From Bernardetia sp. MNP-M8 (GTDB lineage: Bacteria > Bacteroidota > Bacteroidia > Cytophagales > Bernardetiaceae): a stretch of 64,000 bases of DNA. The translations under genes were made by a program, and so were the position numbers. The notes beneath the pieces were generated by a model. The model saw nothing but the letters and a program-made list of their open reading frames with translations. It had not been told where the DNA came from and did no database searches. Each line of letters opens with the position of its first letter. The first letter of the stretch is position 1. Below are positions 15,298 to 23,920 of this stretch, piece by piece. The stretch covers positions 2,750,001 through 2,814,000 of the forward strand of contig NZ_CP147012.1 of the NCBI RefSeq assembly GCF_037126285.1, given 5' to 3'.

Positions 15298-17748
15298 ATG
15301 GGAAACTTACTTACCTCTTCTTTCAAATTATCTTTATTAGTATTATTATTTTTATCTTCATCTTCATTTTCTGCTTTTGCTCAAACTAATTCTCATTCTA
15401 TCACAGGAACAGCAGAATCTGATAATGGAGAAGCAGTTTCATTTGCAGCCGTCGGACTGATGAATGTTTCTGACTCTTCTCTTGCCAAAGCCTCTGTAGC
15501 TGATGCAGATGGGAATTTTAGATTTGTCGATGTCAGAAATGGAGATTATTTTGTCATCGTAACCAGCGTAGGTTATCAAAAATTTACTTCTAACACTATT
15601 TCAGTTACTGAAAATTCTGCTAAAGAAATTAATATAAATAAATTTGTTATTCAAAGTAATAATGTACTAGATGCTGTTGAAATTACTGCCAAAAAGCCAA
15701 TGGTAGAAGTTTTGGCTGATAAAACTGTTTTTAATGTGGAGGGAACAATCGCTGCATCTGGAAGCTCAGGTTTAGAAGTTTTGAGAAAAGCTCCAGGTGT
15801 AATTTTGGATAATAATAATGGAATTATTGTAGAAGGAAAAAGTGGTATTCAGGTATATATTGATGGCAAACGCTCAGTTTTGCAAGGTGAGGATTTGACT
15901 AATTATCTCAACACTTTACAGGCTTCTGATATTGAAAGTATAGAAATTATTACTCAACCTTCTTCAAAATATGATGCAGCAGGAAGTGCAGGTATTTTGA
16001 ATATTAAACTCAAAAAAAATAAAAACTTTGGAACAAATGGAACGGTAAGTTTGGGTTATTCAGTTTGGGACAATCAGCGTTATAATAGTTCGCTTTCATT
16101 GAATAATCGTACTAAAAAAACAAATACATTTCTTACTTATAGCAATCGTTTTGGAGAAACAGGACGTTTTCTTAATCTTTACAGAACACAAAACAACCTT
16201 ATTTTTGATGCTCGTTCGGAAGGTATAATCGATGAAAGCAGCCATAATATAAAATTAGGTACAGATATTTTTGCAAGTAGCAAAAGTACATTTGGTGTTT
16301 TGCTCAATGGTAATTTTAGTAATATGGATTTTGATAACAAAACAAGAACTCCTATTAGCAGTCAAACAACAAAGGAAGTTTCACAGGTTTTGGTAGCCGA
16401 AAGTTTGAATCAAAGAGATTTTTATAATCTACTTGGAAACCTAAACTATCGCTATGAAGACACCACAGGACATACTTTTAATGTAGATGTAGATTATGGA
16501 CAGTACAAAAATGATGGAAAAACCTATCAACCAAATCTTTATTATGATGGAAATGAACAAACGTTGCTTTCTAGTTTGGTTTATGAAATGGTAATGCCTG
16601 TTACGATTGATATTTTTACTTTTAAGACAGACTATGAACAAAACTTCTTGAAAGGAAAATTGGGAATTGGAATCAAAACTTCAATGGTAAACACAGACAA
16701 TACATTTGATTTTTATGACGAAACAGATGGAGTTAGAGTTTTAAATGAAAATAAGAGTAATAATTTCATTTATGAAGAAATTGTCAATGCAGCTTATTTC
16801 AATTATAATAGAAGATGGAAAAAAATGAATGTTCAATTTGGCTTACGTGCCGAACATACAAAATCAGATGGAAAACTCAATAGTACACAAGATGAAAACA
16901 ACGAAAGAGTCAAACGAGATTATCTAAATCTTTTCCCTAGTGGAGGATTTACCTATACTGCTAATAAAAATAACTCTTTTGGTTTGACATATAGCCGAAG
17001 AATAGAACGACCAAATTATCAAAACTTGAATCCGTTTGAACAGCAATTAGATGAACTGACTTTGAGAAAAGGAAATGCCTTTTTACAACCTCAATATACA
17101 GACAACATTAAATTTTCACATACTTACAAATACACATTAAATACATCTATAAGTTATAGTTATATTAATGATTTTTTTGGACAAGTAACAACCTCAAGAG
17201 ACGAGCGCAGAAGTGTAATTCAAGAACAAAATATTGCAACACAAGAAACATGGAGTTTTAATTTGAGCTATCCTTTTGAAATAAATAAATGGTGGAATGC
17301 TTTTATAAGTGTAAATGCTTATAACAGTTCATATAAAGGAAAGACAGATGAATTTGTTTCTATTTCTCAAAGTACACTTAATTTCTATGGACAAAACTCA
17401 TTTTCATTGCCAAAAGGCTATAAATTTGAAGTTTCGGGTTGGTACAATTCACCTTCTGTTTGGGGAGGAACGTATCAGACAAAAAGTTTGGGAGCAATGG
17501 ATTTGGCTATTCAGAAGAGCTTTTTGGAAGACAAACTCTCTTTCAGAATGTCTATGAGTGATGTGTTTTTTACTTCGCCTTGGCGTGGAGATACGCAGTT
17601 TGGAGATGTCTTGATTCAAGGAGGAGGAGGCTGGGAAAGCCGTCAGATTAGAGTAAACTTGAGTTATAACTTTGGAAATAATCAAGTAAAATCGGCTCGC
17701 AAAAGAAAAACTGGTGCAGAAGATGAAAGTAATCGTGTTGGTGGATAA
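15298..17748 (+). CDS. Outer-membrane beta-barrel protein with carboxypeptidase-like and TonB-plug domains
   Basis: 816-residue outer-membrane protein. Signal peptide (about 1-29, ending AFAQ), a carboxypeptidase-regulatory-like beta-sandwich (35-115: ITGTAESDNGEAVSFAAVGL...GYQKF), a TonB plug (about 130-235: KTVFNVEG, LRKAPGVILDNN, IQVYIDGKRSVL, IEIITQPSSKYDAAGSAGILNIKLKK) and a 14-to-22-strand barrel to the C-terminus. This is the OMP_b-brl_3 type abundant in Bacteroidota, not a classical SusC. No SusD-like or transporter partner lies next to it, so the cargo is unknown. The last 20 residues (SARKRKTGAEDES) are hydrophilic and extend past the terminal strand. Confidence 0.9.
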   Translation: MGNLLTSSFKLSLLVLLFLSSSSFSAFAQTNSHSITGTAESDNGEAVSFAAVGLMNVSDSSLAKASVADADGNFRFVDVRNGDYFVIVTSVGYQKFTSNTISVTENSAKEININKFVIQSNNVLDAVEITAKKPMVEVLADKTVFNVEGTIAASGSSGLEVLRKAPGVILDNNNGIIVEGKSGIQVYIDGKRSVLQGEDLTNYLNTLQASDIESIEIITQPSSKYDAAGSAGILNIKLKKNKNFGTNGTVSLGYSVWDNQRYNSSLSLNNRTKKTNTFLTYSNRFGETGRFLNLYRTQNNLIFDARSEGIIDESSHNIKLGTDIFASSKSTFGVLLNGNFSNMDFDNKTRTPISSQTTKEVSQVLVAESLNQRDFYNLLGNLNYRYEDTTGHTFNVDVDYGQYKNDGKTYQPNLYYDGNEQTLLSSLVYEMVMPVTIDIFTFKTDYEQNFLKGKLGIGIKTSMVNTDNTFDFYDETDGVRVLNENKSNNFIYEEIVNAAYFNYNRRWKKMNVQFGLRAEHTKSDGKLNSTQDENNERVKRDYLNLFPSGGFTYTANKNNSFGLTYSRRIERPNYQNLNPFEQQLDELTLRKGNAFLQPQYTDNIKFSHTYKYTLNTSISYSYINDFFGQVTTSRDERRSVIQEQNIATQETWSFNLSYPFEINKWWNAFISVNAYNSSYKGKTDEFVSISQSTLNFYGQNSFSLPKGYKFEVSGWYNSPSVWGGTYQTKSLGAMDLAIQKSFLEDKLSFRMSMSDVFFTSPWRGDTQFGDVLIQGGGGWESRQIRVNLSYNFGNNQVKSARKRKTGAEDESNRVGG

Positions 17749-17771
17749 TTAATTGCAAATAAACAATAATT

Positions 17772-17799
17772 GTAGAGACAAGGCTTGACTTGTCTCTAC
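17772..17799. terminator. Hairpin terminator/repeat after the barrel gene
   Basis: 11-bp perfect stem GTAGAGACAAG / CTTGTCTCTAC with the loop GCTTGA, followed by TTTTCTGTTTTTT, 23 bases after the stop. GTAGAGAC-type hairpins also occur as dispersed repeats in other genomes, so it may be both. Confidence 0.75.
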
Positions 17800-17833
17800 T
17801 TTTCTGTTTTTTAGATATGGTATTTTGGGCTTC

Positions 17834-19219
17834 TTAAAACTCCTCCTCTTTATTTATCTCAAATTTCTTGTGAGGAATTGGGTTTTGAGTTTCTTCTTTT
17901 ACCTGTGGTTCTTCTAAAACAGGATTTTTCCTTAAATCTAGTTTTTCAATAATCGTTTTCAAAATATCTTGTGCGACTTCTGTTTTAGATTTTAATTCAA
18001 AATCTGTTTTTCCTTTTGAATCAATAATACTGATTTTGTTGGTGTCGTGTCCAAAACCTGCGCCTTTTTCTTGCAAAGAATTAAGAACAATCATATCCAA
18101 ATTTTTCTTTTTGAGTTTGGATTGAGCATTTTCTAATTCATTATTTGTCTCAAGTGCAAATCCTACCAAAAACTGACTGCTTTGTTTTTTTGCTCCAATA
18201 GTAGCTGCAATATCTGGATTTTTGGTAAGTTCGATTACCATTTTATCAATTCCTTCTTCTTTTTTTATTTTTTGAGTAGCAACTTCTAAAGGACGATAAT
18301 CGGCAACGGCAGCAGCAAAAATAAAAATATCGGTTTCTTGAAAAACCGTTTCGACTGCCAAAAGCATTTCATCAGCCGAACCAATTTTCACAACATTTAC
18401 ATCTTTTGGGTTGTCAAGCGTTGAGGTAGAAATAAGTGTAACTTCTGCACCTAATTTTTGAGCTCCCTCTGCAATAGCATACCCCATTTTGCCAGTAGAA
18501 TGGTTGGTCAAGTAACGAACTGGGTCGATGGCTTCACGAGTTGCACCTGCTGTAAGGGTAATTTTTTTTCCTTGTAAAGGTAAATAAGGAGGTTCAAATT
18601 CTTTTATAACGGTTTCTTTTTCTTGATAATTTTCAAAGAACTCATTTAAGAAAGAAACAATATTCTCAGGTTCTTCTAGCCTTCCTTGTCCTATAAGTCC
18701 ACTTGCAAGTTCGCCATGAGTGGCTTCAATCAAAATATTTCCATAGCTTTTTAGATATTCTAAATTTCTAAGTGTAGAAGGATGTTGATACATATCCAAA
18801 TCCATGGCAGGGGCAACAAAAACAGGACAACGAGCCGATAAATACGTCGCAGAAAGCAAATTATCACAAAGTCCATTCGCTAGTTTTGCAATCGTATTTT
18901 CAGAAGCTGGAGCAATAATAAAAGCATCTGCCCAAAGTCCTAAATCAACATGATTATTCCAAACTCCTTCTTTGTTTTTTATAAAATCAATTAAAACAGG
19001 TTTTTTTGAAAGCGTAGCAAGGGTAAGAGGCGTAATAAAATCAGATGCCGATTTTGTCATAATGACCTGTACTTCACAGCCTTGTTTGACCAAAAGGCGC
19101 ACCAAAAGAGCCGATTTATAAGCTGAAATACTTCCACAGACACCTAAGAGTATTTTTTTGTTTTGTAAATGATTGATAGAATTATCAACAGGATTTTTAG
19201 AGGTTGGAATAGTTGTCAT
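17834..19219 (-). CDS. coaBC: Bifunctional phosphopantothenoylcysteine decarboxylase / phosphopantothenate-cysteine ligase
   Basis: Two steps of coenzyme A synthesis. The CoaC half (about 20-200) has the flavin-binding VCGSISAYKSALLVRLL, the His in NNHVDLGLWADAF, ANGLCDNLL and the substrate motif PAMDLDMY (the usual PxMNxxMW with Asp for Asn, as often in this phylum). The CoaB half (about 215-420) has KKITLTAGATREAIDPVRYLTNHSTGKMGYAIAEGA, AAAVADYRP and the KKKNLDMIVLN lysine motif. 461 residues is longer than the usual ~400. The extra part is a charged N-terminal leader and a 40-residue C-terminal tail rich in Glu, Lys and Pro. It stands alone on its strand. Confidence 0.95.
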   Translation of the reverse strand: MTTIPTSKNPVDNSINHLQNKKILLGVCGSISAYKSALLVRLLVKQGCEVQVIMTKSASDFITPLTLATLSKKPVLIDFIKNKEGVWNNHVDLGLWADAFIIAPASENTIAKLANGLCDNLLSATYLSARCPVFVAPAMDLDMYQHPSTLRNLEYLKSYGNILIEATHGELASGLIGQGRLEEPENIVSFLNEFFENYQEKETVIKEFEPPYLPLQGKKITLTAGATREAIDPVRYLTNHSTGKMGYAIAEGAQKLGAEVTLISTSTLDNPKDVNVVKIGSADEMLLAVETVFQETDIFIFAAAVADYRPLEVATQKIKKEEGIDKMVIELTKNPDIAATIGAKKQSSQFLVGFALETNNELENAQSKLKKKNLDMIVLNSLQEKGAGFGHDTNKISIIDSKGKTDFELKSKTEVAQDILKTIIEKLDLRKNPVLEEPQVKEETQNPIPHKKFEINKEEEF

Positions 19220-19264
19220 ATTGAAGTGTGTAGGTTAGTATAAAAAATGTCTGCCTTTAGAGTT

Positions 19265-19300
19265 ACAACTGGTTCAAGCATCGATATTTGAGCCAGTTGT
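19265..19300. repeat. Hairpin repeat, ACTGGTTCAAGCA family, copy 1
   Basis: 13-bp stem ACAACTGGTTCAA / TTGAGCCAGTTGT (one G-T pair) with a 10-base loop, upstream of coaBC. A second copy is at 47414-47447. Confidence 0.7.
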
Positions 19301-19358
19301 AGTATCACAAAAATAGGCAAAAAAGAAACCTTTCCACAAATGGAATGTTATTATTCAA

Positions 19359-19760
19359 CTATGACAATAGCCATTTTTTTGCTTCCTCTTCGCTAGTAAA
19401 ATACTCGGTTTTAAAATATTTACCTACATTTTCATCCATCAGCAATTCTATAGATAATTGAGAAATCAATTCTTTGCTTACCATATAAGCATATTTTACA
19501 ACTCCTGCTTTTACAAATTCAGCAAATATATTAGTATCAATCCAATCTTGCATGTCAGGTGCAATAGTAAAATCGAAATTTTGAGTATCAAAAAAGAAAT
19601 ACTTTGGTTGATACTTGTGGGCAAATTTGACTTGTAGGAGCAGTTCTTTTTGAAAGTCTTTCCATGACATATTTGTAGTGTCAATAAAATGAAACTCAAA
19701 CATTGTGTCTGAGGCAATCCAATCAATTGTGTAGAAAGGTGAAGTGTATATTCTTTCCAT
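19359..19760 (-). CDS. STAS/SpoIIAA-like hypothetical protein
   Basis: 133 residues with an alternating beta-alpha pattern: FYTIDWIASDTMFEFHFID, WKDFQKELLLQVKFAHKYQPKYFFFDTQNFDFTIAPDMQDWI, KYAYMVSKELISQLSIELL and a C-terminal TEYFTSEEEAKKWLLS. This layout is that of the STAS/SpoIIAA-like family common in Cytophagales; the ending EEEAKKWL is typical. The phosphorylatable Ser of true anti-sigma antagonists is not seen, so a regulatory role is uncertain. No partner kinase gene is adjacent. Confidence 0.55.
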   Translation of the reverse strand: MERIYTSPFYTIDWIASDTMFEFHFIDTTNMSWKDFQKELLLQVKFAHKYQPKYFFFDTQNFDFTIAPDMQDWIDTNIFAEFVKAGVVKYAYMVSKELISQLSIELLMDENVGKYFKTEYFTSEEEAKKWLLS

Positions 19761-19873
19761 AAGTATTTTTTATTTTAATTAAGGATAGTTCAAAAATAAG
19801 TCAAAAAAGAACCTCAAACAAAAAATAAACGTTTAGCATTTATGTAGTGTACCTTTTAAGGTGCGAAAAAAAT

Positions 19874-19895
19874 GTACCGAATGCTTTAGCTTTCG
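19874..19895. repeat. 22-base dispersed repeat, copy B
   Basis: Begins GTACCGAATGCTTTAGC and is identical over 22 bases to the minus strand of 8533-8554. It ends 17 bases before the HNH gene, so it is in its leader or promoter. Confidence 0.7.
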
Positions 19896-19912
19896 CAAAA
19901 CTATAAAATATT

Positions 19913-20239
19913 ATGGAAGATTACGAAATAGATTATTCAAAATATCCAAATTTAGAACAAAACGAAGAAGTAGAAAAATGTGCTTTGTGCGAGCGTGAGA
20001 AAAGACTTGGTTTTCATCATCTAATTCCTAGAAAAATGCACCGTAGAAAGAATTTTTTGAGAAAATTTGGAAAAGAAGAGATGAAAAAACGAGGAATCAG
20101 AGTATGCAGACAATGTCATTCTACTATTCATAAATTTTGGGATGAAAAAACACTAGGTGAAACCTATAATACTAAAGAAAAGCTAATGGAAACCGAAGAA
20201 ATGCAGAAATTCGTAGCTTGGGTAAAAAAGGTGAAATAA
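19913..20239 (+). CDS. Small HNH-type zinc protein
   Basis: 108 residues with the HNH nuclease pattern: Cys23-x2-Cys26 (CALC), HHLIPRKMH (His35, His36), and Cys65-x2-Cys68-His69 (CRQCHSTIHKFW). The histidine pair and the second CxxCH are where the metal-binding and catalytic residues of stand-alone HNH proteins lie. It is basic and cytosolic. No methylase, integrase or toxin-immunity gene is adjacent, so whether it cuts DNA, and where, cannot be said. Confidence 0.7.
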   Translation: MEDYEIDYSKYPNLEQNEEVEKCALCEREKRLGFHHLIPRKMHRRKNFLRKFGKEEMKKRGIRVCRQCHSTIHKFWDEKTLGETYNTKEKLMETEEMQKFVAWVKKVK

Positions 20240-20251
20240 TTGATAGATTTA

Positions 20252-20359
20252 GAATTGAAAATGGATAATTGAAGATATATTATTTTATCTTAGCTTTTGC
20301 TTAGTTTAAAGAATATCTGTAATTTTCATTATTCATTGTTAGTTATCCATTTTCAATTC
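20252..20359. repeat. Two-armed inverted repeat, TTGAAAATGGATAA word
   Basis: 17-bp perfect inverted repeat GAATTGAAAATGGATAA (20252-20268) and its complement (20343-20359), 74 bases apart. A nested pair AGATAT/ATATCT lies inside. It fills the gap between the HNH and EF-hand genes. Confidence 0.75.
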
Positions 20360-20367
20360 AAATAATT

Positions 20368-20916
20368 ATGCTTACTAATTTCCAAAAAAAGAAAATGACT
20401 CATTTATTTCATTTCTTTGATAGAAATGAAGATGGTTTTATCGAACCCAAAGAATTGGATCAAATTGTTGATAATTTGGCTATTTCGGAAGATGAAAATG
20501 AACAAGCACATCAAAAGCGTCTGCAACAAATGTTTCATCGTTTTTGGAAACAACTCATTGATGCAGCTGATGAAAATGGTGATGGCAAAATTAGCTTAGA
20601 GGAGTTTGTAGAAGTTCATGAAGTTCTGATTGCAGATTCGTCTTCCTATCAGCGTTATGTCTATCCTTTTATCGAAAGTTTGTTTCATTTGATAGATTTA
20701 GATAAAGATAAACGTTGGGATAAGAAAGAATTTACACACTTTTACAGCCTTTGCAAACAAAACCAAGAGTATGCTGAAGAAGCATTTTCAAAAATGGATG
20801 CAAATAATGATGGTTATCTTTCTCATTTAGAAGTTATTTTTTGTTTTAGAGAATTTTATCTTTCGAATGATAAAAATGCAACAGGAAATTATTTTTTTGG
20901 TAAAATGGAAGGATAA
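20368..20916 (+). CDS. Four-EF-hand calcium-binding protein
   Basis: 182-residue soluble protein with four EF-hand loops of 12 residues: 18-29 (DRNEDGFIEPKE), 68-79 (DENGDGKISLEE), 110-121 (DLDKDKRWDKKE, with Lys where Gly is normal at loop position 6) and 144-155 (DANNDGYLSHLE). The spacing gives two EF-hand pairs, as in calmodulin and the sarcoplasmic calcium-binding proteins or calexcitin. There is no signal peptide, so it would act in the cytosol as a calcium sensor or buffer. Full four-hand proteins are less common in bacteria than single or double hands. No obvious target gene lies nearby. Confidence 0.9.
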   Translation: MLTNFQKKKMTHLFHFFDRNEDGFIEPKELDQIVDNLAISEDENEQAHQKRLQQMFHRFWKQLIDAADENGDGKISLEEFVEVHEVLIADSSSYQRYVYPFIESLFHLIDLDKDKRWDKKEFTHFYSLCKQNQEYAEEAFSKMDANNDGYLSHLEVIFCFREFYLSNDKNATGNYFFGKMEG

Positions 20917-20920
20917 AGTA

Positions 20921-20990
20921 GTTCAGACATCTTGTCTGAACAAAAATAAAATGCTCATTTATACACACAGACTAGGAAGTCTGTGATACA
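20921..20990. repeat. Paired-hairpin repeat, GTTCAGAC/ACAGACT family, copy 3
   Basis: GTTCAGAC-ATCTT-GTCTGAAC (20921-20941) and CACAGACT-AGGA-AGTCTGTG (20966-20985), then ATAC. The outermost pair of the second stem is C-G where other copies have A-T, a compensatory change. It holds a false GTG start for the next gene. Confidence 0.85.
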
Positions 20991-21000
20991 AACAAAAACA

Positions 21001-21801
21001 ATGAAATTAAAACTCCCAGACGGTCTTTCTATTTATTATGAACATCATTTTATAGATGATAGTAAATACACACTTGTTTTTCTAAATGGTCTTTCTCAAT
21101 CTACACTTTCTTGGTTTCCGATTGTGCAAGTTTTGAAAAATCAGTTTAATATCGTTTTGATAGACCAAATTTTTCAAGGACAGTCTGACCAAAAAGGTGA
21201 ATACAGAAGTTTTGAACAGCATGCTGCTGATGTAAATCAAGTTTTAGAGAAAATAAATGCCAAACGAATTGTTCCTGTTGGAATTTCGTATGGTGGTGCT
21301 GTGGCGATGCGACTTTTGGTTAATTATCCTACAACTATTGAAAAAGCCGTTTTACTTTCTACCTTTGCAAACCGAACTCCTTATTTTGATTTTATAGGAA
21401 CAAGTTGGAGACGTGCGCTTTTGTCGGGTGGTTATGAACTGATGCTTGATGTGATGTTGCCTGCTGTTTTGGGACAAGACTATTTCTTTAGTCCACTTAT
21501 TCCAATTCAAGATATTCAGAATGCACGATTACTCAATAAAATTAGTTCAGATTCGTTGATGAAATTAATGGATGCTACTGAAAATAGTGGCGATTATAGA
21601 GAAGATTTAAAATCTGTAACCGTTCAAGTAAAAGTAATTCATGGTTCGCAAGATATTCTGACAACCCCTCAAATGGGACAAAATATTGTAGATGCGCTTC
21701 CAAATGCAATTTTTAAATTGTTATCTAAAAAAGGACATACACTTAATTTAGAAGCAATTCCAGAATTAATAACAGAAATTGAAAGTTTTTTGAAAGTATA
21801 A
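21001..21801 (+). CDS. Alpha/beta hydrolase
   Basis: 266-residue cytosolic alpha/beta-hydrolase fold protein. The oxyanion segment is FLNGLSQSTLSW. The nucleophile elbow is GISYGG with the catalytic Ser, the acid is the Asp in VIHGSQDILTTP, and the His is in KKGHTLNLE. ATG 21001 (MKLKLPDGLSIYYEHHF) is the start; an upstream in-frame GTG lies in the repeat 20921-20990. The substrate is not predictable. It precedes kdtA on the same strand but a 34-base palindrome separates them. Confidence 0.85.
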   Translation: MKLKLPDGLSIYYEHHFIDDSKYTLVFLNGLSQSTLSWFPIVQVLKNQFNIVLIDQIFQGQSDQKGEYRSFEQHAADVNQVLEKINAKRIVPVGISYGGAVAMRLLVNYPTTIEKAVLLSTFANRTPYFDFIGTSWRRALLSGGYELMLDVMLPAVLGQDYFFSPLIPIQDIQNARLLNKISSDSLMKLMDATENSGDYREDLKSVTVQVKVIHGSQDILTTPQMGQNIVDALPNAIFKLLSKKGHTLNLEAIPELITEIESFLKV

Positions 21802-21812
21802 AGAATAAATTT

Positions 21813-21846
21813 AAACCTATAAGGTTTTTAAAAACCTTATAGGTTT
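21813..21846. repeat. 34-base perfect palindrome
   Basis: AAACCTATAAGGTTTTT followed directly by its full complement, with no loop. It sits between the hydrolase gene and kdtA and may act as a bidirectional terminator or be a dispersed repeat. Confidence 0.8.
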
Positions 21847-21863
21847 GGAATAAAGAATTTCGA

Positions 21864-23186
21864 ATGAAAAGTTGGCTTTATGATGCGTCTTTGTGGGGAT
21901 ATTGGCAGGGAATTAAAATAGCTGCTCCTTTCCACCAAAAAGCAAATTTGTTTAAAGAAGGACGGAAAAATTGGAAAACAGAACTGCAAGCAAAATTTAA
22001 AAAAATTAAGCAGCCTGTGGCGTGGTTTCATTGTGCTTCTTTGGGCGAGTTCGAACAAGGAAGACCTGTTATAGAAGCCTTCAAAGAAGAATATCCTCAT
22101 TATAAAATTCTTCTTACTTTCTTTTCTCCAAGTGGTTACGAAATTCGTAAAAACTACGATAAAGCTGATGTAATTATGTATCTGCCATTAGATACACAAA
22201 AAAATGCTGAGTTTTTTATTGAAACAGTAAAACCAAGAGTTGTCTTTTTTATAAAGTATGAATTTTGGCATCATTTCATTGAAGAAACTTGGAAACGTAA
22301 AATTCCTCTTTTTTCAGTTTCAACAATTTTTAGAGAAGACCAACATTTTTTTAAAGGAAATAACAAAGCAAAACAAGGAAAAGAAAGTGATTTTTCTGTG
22401 AAAATGTTAGAGCGTTTCACCCATTTTTTTGTACAAAATGAGCATTCAAAAAAATTATTGAACAGTATAAATATTTCAACTGTAAGCATTACAGGCGATA
22501 CTCGTTTTGATAGAGTATCTCATATTGTGGCTCAAAGAAAAGAATTACCAATTTTAGAAAATTTTATTGGACAAAGTAAATTGCTCGTTGTGGGAAGTTC
22601 GTGGCAAGAAGATATTGAAGTTCTTGCTCCTGCATTTCAAAAATTTAGAGAAAGTAATAAAGATATAACAGAAGACAACACTAAAGTAAAACTAGCTATT
22701 GCATCCCATCAGATTGGAGAATCAGACCTTCGACAATTAGAAAAAGCATTTGATTATCTTAAAATAGAACGTTACTCAAAAGTAAATTTGAACGACAAAA
22801 AAAGTCTCCAAAATTTACAACAAGCTGACTTACTGCTCATCGATAATATTGGTCTTTTATCTTCCATTTATAGTTATGGCGATGTGGCATATATTGGTGG
22901 CGCATTCGGAAAAGGTTTGCATAATATTTTAGAAGCTGCAACTTTTGGAATGCCTATTATTTTTGGAAATAAAAACTATCAGAAGTTTCAAGAAGCGATT
23001 GATTTATTAGCTAAAAAAGGAGCTTTTTCGGTTTCAAATGAAAAAGAATTGGAAAGTTTATTAAAAAAACTTTTTAAAGACTATTATTTTAGAGAACAGA
23101 TTAACGAAATCACACGAGAATACGTAATTCAGAATACAGGTGCAACTTCACAAATTATAGATTTTTGTAGAAAAATATTGAATTAG
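21864..23186 (+). CDS. kdtA: 3-deoxy-D-manno-octulosonic acid transferase (Kdo transferase)
   Basis: 440-residue GT30 glycosyltransferase that adds Kdo to lipid A precursor at the inner face of the cytoplasmic membrane. Seen are WFHCASLGEFEQGRPV (with the conserved catalytic Glu), ILLTFFSPSGYEI, FFIKYEFWHHF, SISTV...GDTRFDRV, VVGSSWQEDIEVL, a C-terminal LIDNIGLLSSIYSYGDVAYIGGAFGKGLHNILEAATFGMPIIFG. The short N-terminus (MKSWLYDASLWGYWQGIKIAAPF) is weakly hydrophobic and serves as the anchor. It shows the genome makes Kdo-containing lipopolysaccharide or lipo-oligosaccharide. Confidence 0.95.
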   Translation: MKSWLYDASLWGYWQGIKIAAPFHQKANLFKEGRKNWKTELQAKFKKIKQPVAWFHCASLGEFEQGRPVIEAFKEEYPHYKILLTFFSPSGYEIRKNYDKADVIMYLPLDTQKNAEFFIETVKPRVVFFIKYEFWHHFIEETWKRKIPLFSVSTIFREDQHFFKGNNKAKQGKESDFSVKMLERFTHFFVQNEHSKKLLNSINISTVSITGDTRFDRVSHIVAQRKELPILENFIGQSKLLVVGSSWQEDIEVLAPAFQKFRESNKDITEDNTKVKLAIASHQIGESDLRQLEKAFDYLKIERYSKVNLNDKKSLQNLQQADLLLIDNIGLLSSIYSYGDVAYIGGAFGKGLHNILEAATFGMPIIFGNKNYQKFQEAIDLLAKKGAFSVSNEKELESLLKKLFKDYYFREQINEITREYVIQNTGATSQIIDFCRKILN

Positions 23187-23313
23187 AAAAAAGAGTAATT
23201 CTCAAAACAAAACACTTATTTACAGACTTTTAATAGGATAGTTTTATAAACTTAATTACTTCATTGATATTTTTGTAATTCCATTTATCATTAATAATTA
23301 AACATTAATCATT

Positions 23314-23598
23314 ATGTTACTGAAATTCCTTATCATTTCGGCTGTTATTCTTTATGTATTGTATGCCTTTTCTGGTAAAATAATGCAGTTTTTGGCTAAA
23401 ATCTTATTACGAAAAGTTCAGAAACAAGCCCAAAAGCAGTACGACACACAAAACGATATTCGTCCAGAAGGAGAAATTAGAATCGAAACTCCTCCAACAA
23501 AAAACATTCACTCCAATCAAGAAGGTAAAAAATATGACTTTGATAATATAGGAGAGTATGTGCAATTTGAAGAAGTGAAATCAGTAAACAGTAATTAA
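23314..23598 (+). CDS. Small membrane-anchored protein, DUF4834-like
   Basis: 94 residues: one N-terminal membrane helix (LLKFLIISAVILYVLYAFSGKIMQFLAKILL), a basic stretch (RKVQKQAQKQYD) and an acidic tail (YDFDNIGEYVQFEEVK). This is the form of the small Bacteroidota family DUF4834, which I assign with moderate confidence. Function unknown. It precedes the vapB-like gene by 28 bases and may be transcribed with it. Confidence 0.55.
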   Translation: MLLKFLIISAVILYVLYAFSGKIMQFLAKILLRKVQKQAQKQYDTQNDIRPEGEIRIETPPTKNIHSNQEGKKYDFDNIGEYVQFEEVKSVNSN

Positions 23599-23626
23599 TA
23601 CAATCTTTCAATAAATATTTTTTATT

Positions 23627-23920
23627 ATGATGAACTTAGATACAGTAAAATTGAGACTGATTCAGCAAATAATGAATTTAGAAAGTCAGTCATTTTTAGA
23701 AAAAATAGAAAGTCAAGTAAGAACTTTTGTTAGCATAAAAAACGAGGAAAAAGAGTCTTTTTGGAATGCCGTTCGTCCTATTAAAAAAACACCTTCTATT
23801 GAAGAAATGATTATTTTACAAAATCATAAATCAATAAATAAAGAAAGATTTTACAATAAAGTTTCTCAATTACAGCTAGAAGAGCCTTTAGAAGAACTTT
23901 TAGAAATGCTGAAAAAATGA
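23627..23920 (+). CDS. Probable antitoxin of a VapBC-like pair
   Basis: 97-residue, mostly helical, charged protein with two helical halves (NLDTVKLRLIQQIMNLES and YNKVSQLQLEEPLEELLEMLKK). It has no recognised DNA-binding fold, but its last codon overlaps the start of a PIN-domain gene by ATGA, the arrangement of antitoxin-toxin operons. The call therefore rests on context. The reading frame is intact although the toxin gene has an internal stop. Confidence 0.6.
   Translation: MMNLDTVKLRLIQQIMNLESQSFLEKIESQVRTFVSIKNEEKESFWNAVRPIKKTPSIEEMIILQNHKSINKERFYNKVSQLQLEEPLEELLEMLKK

Noticed and set aside
17315-17685. Overlapping frames on both strands in the end of the barrel gene
   Set aside because: They lie wholly inside a well-supported gene and have no recognisable features.
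20252-20359. Long inverted repeat as a transposon end pair
   Set aside because: Only 74 bases lie between the arms, with no gene; it fits the two-armed word element class.
20983-21000. GTG start for the alpha/beta hydrolase
   Set aside because: It is in the second hairpin of a repeat; ATG 21001 is better.
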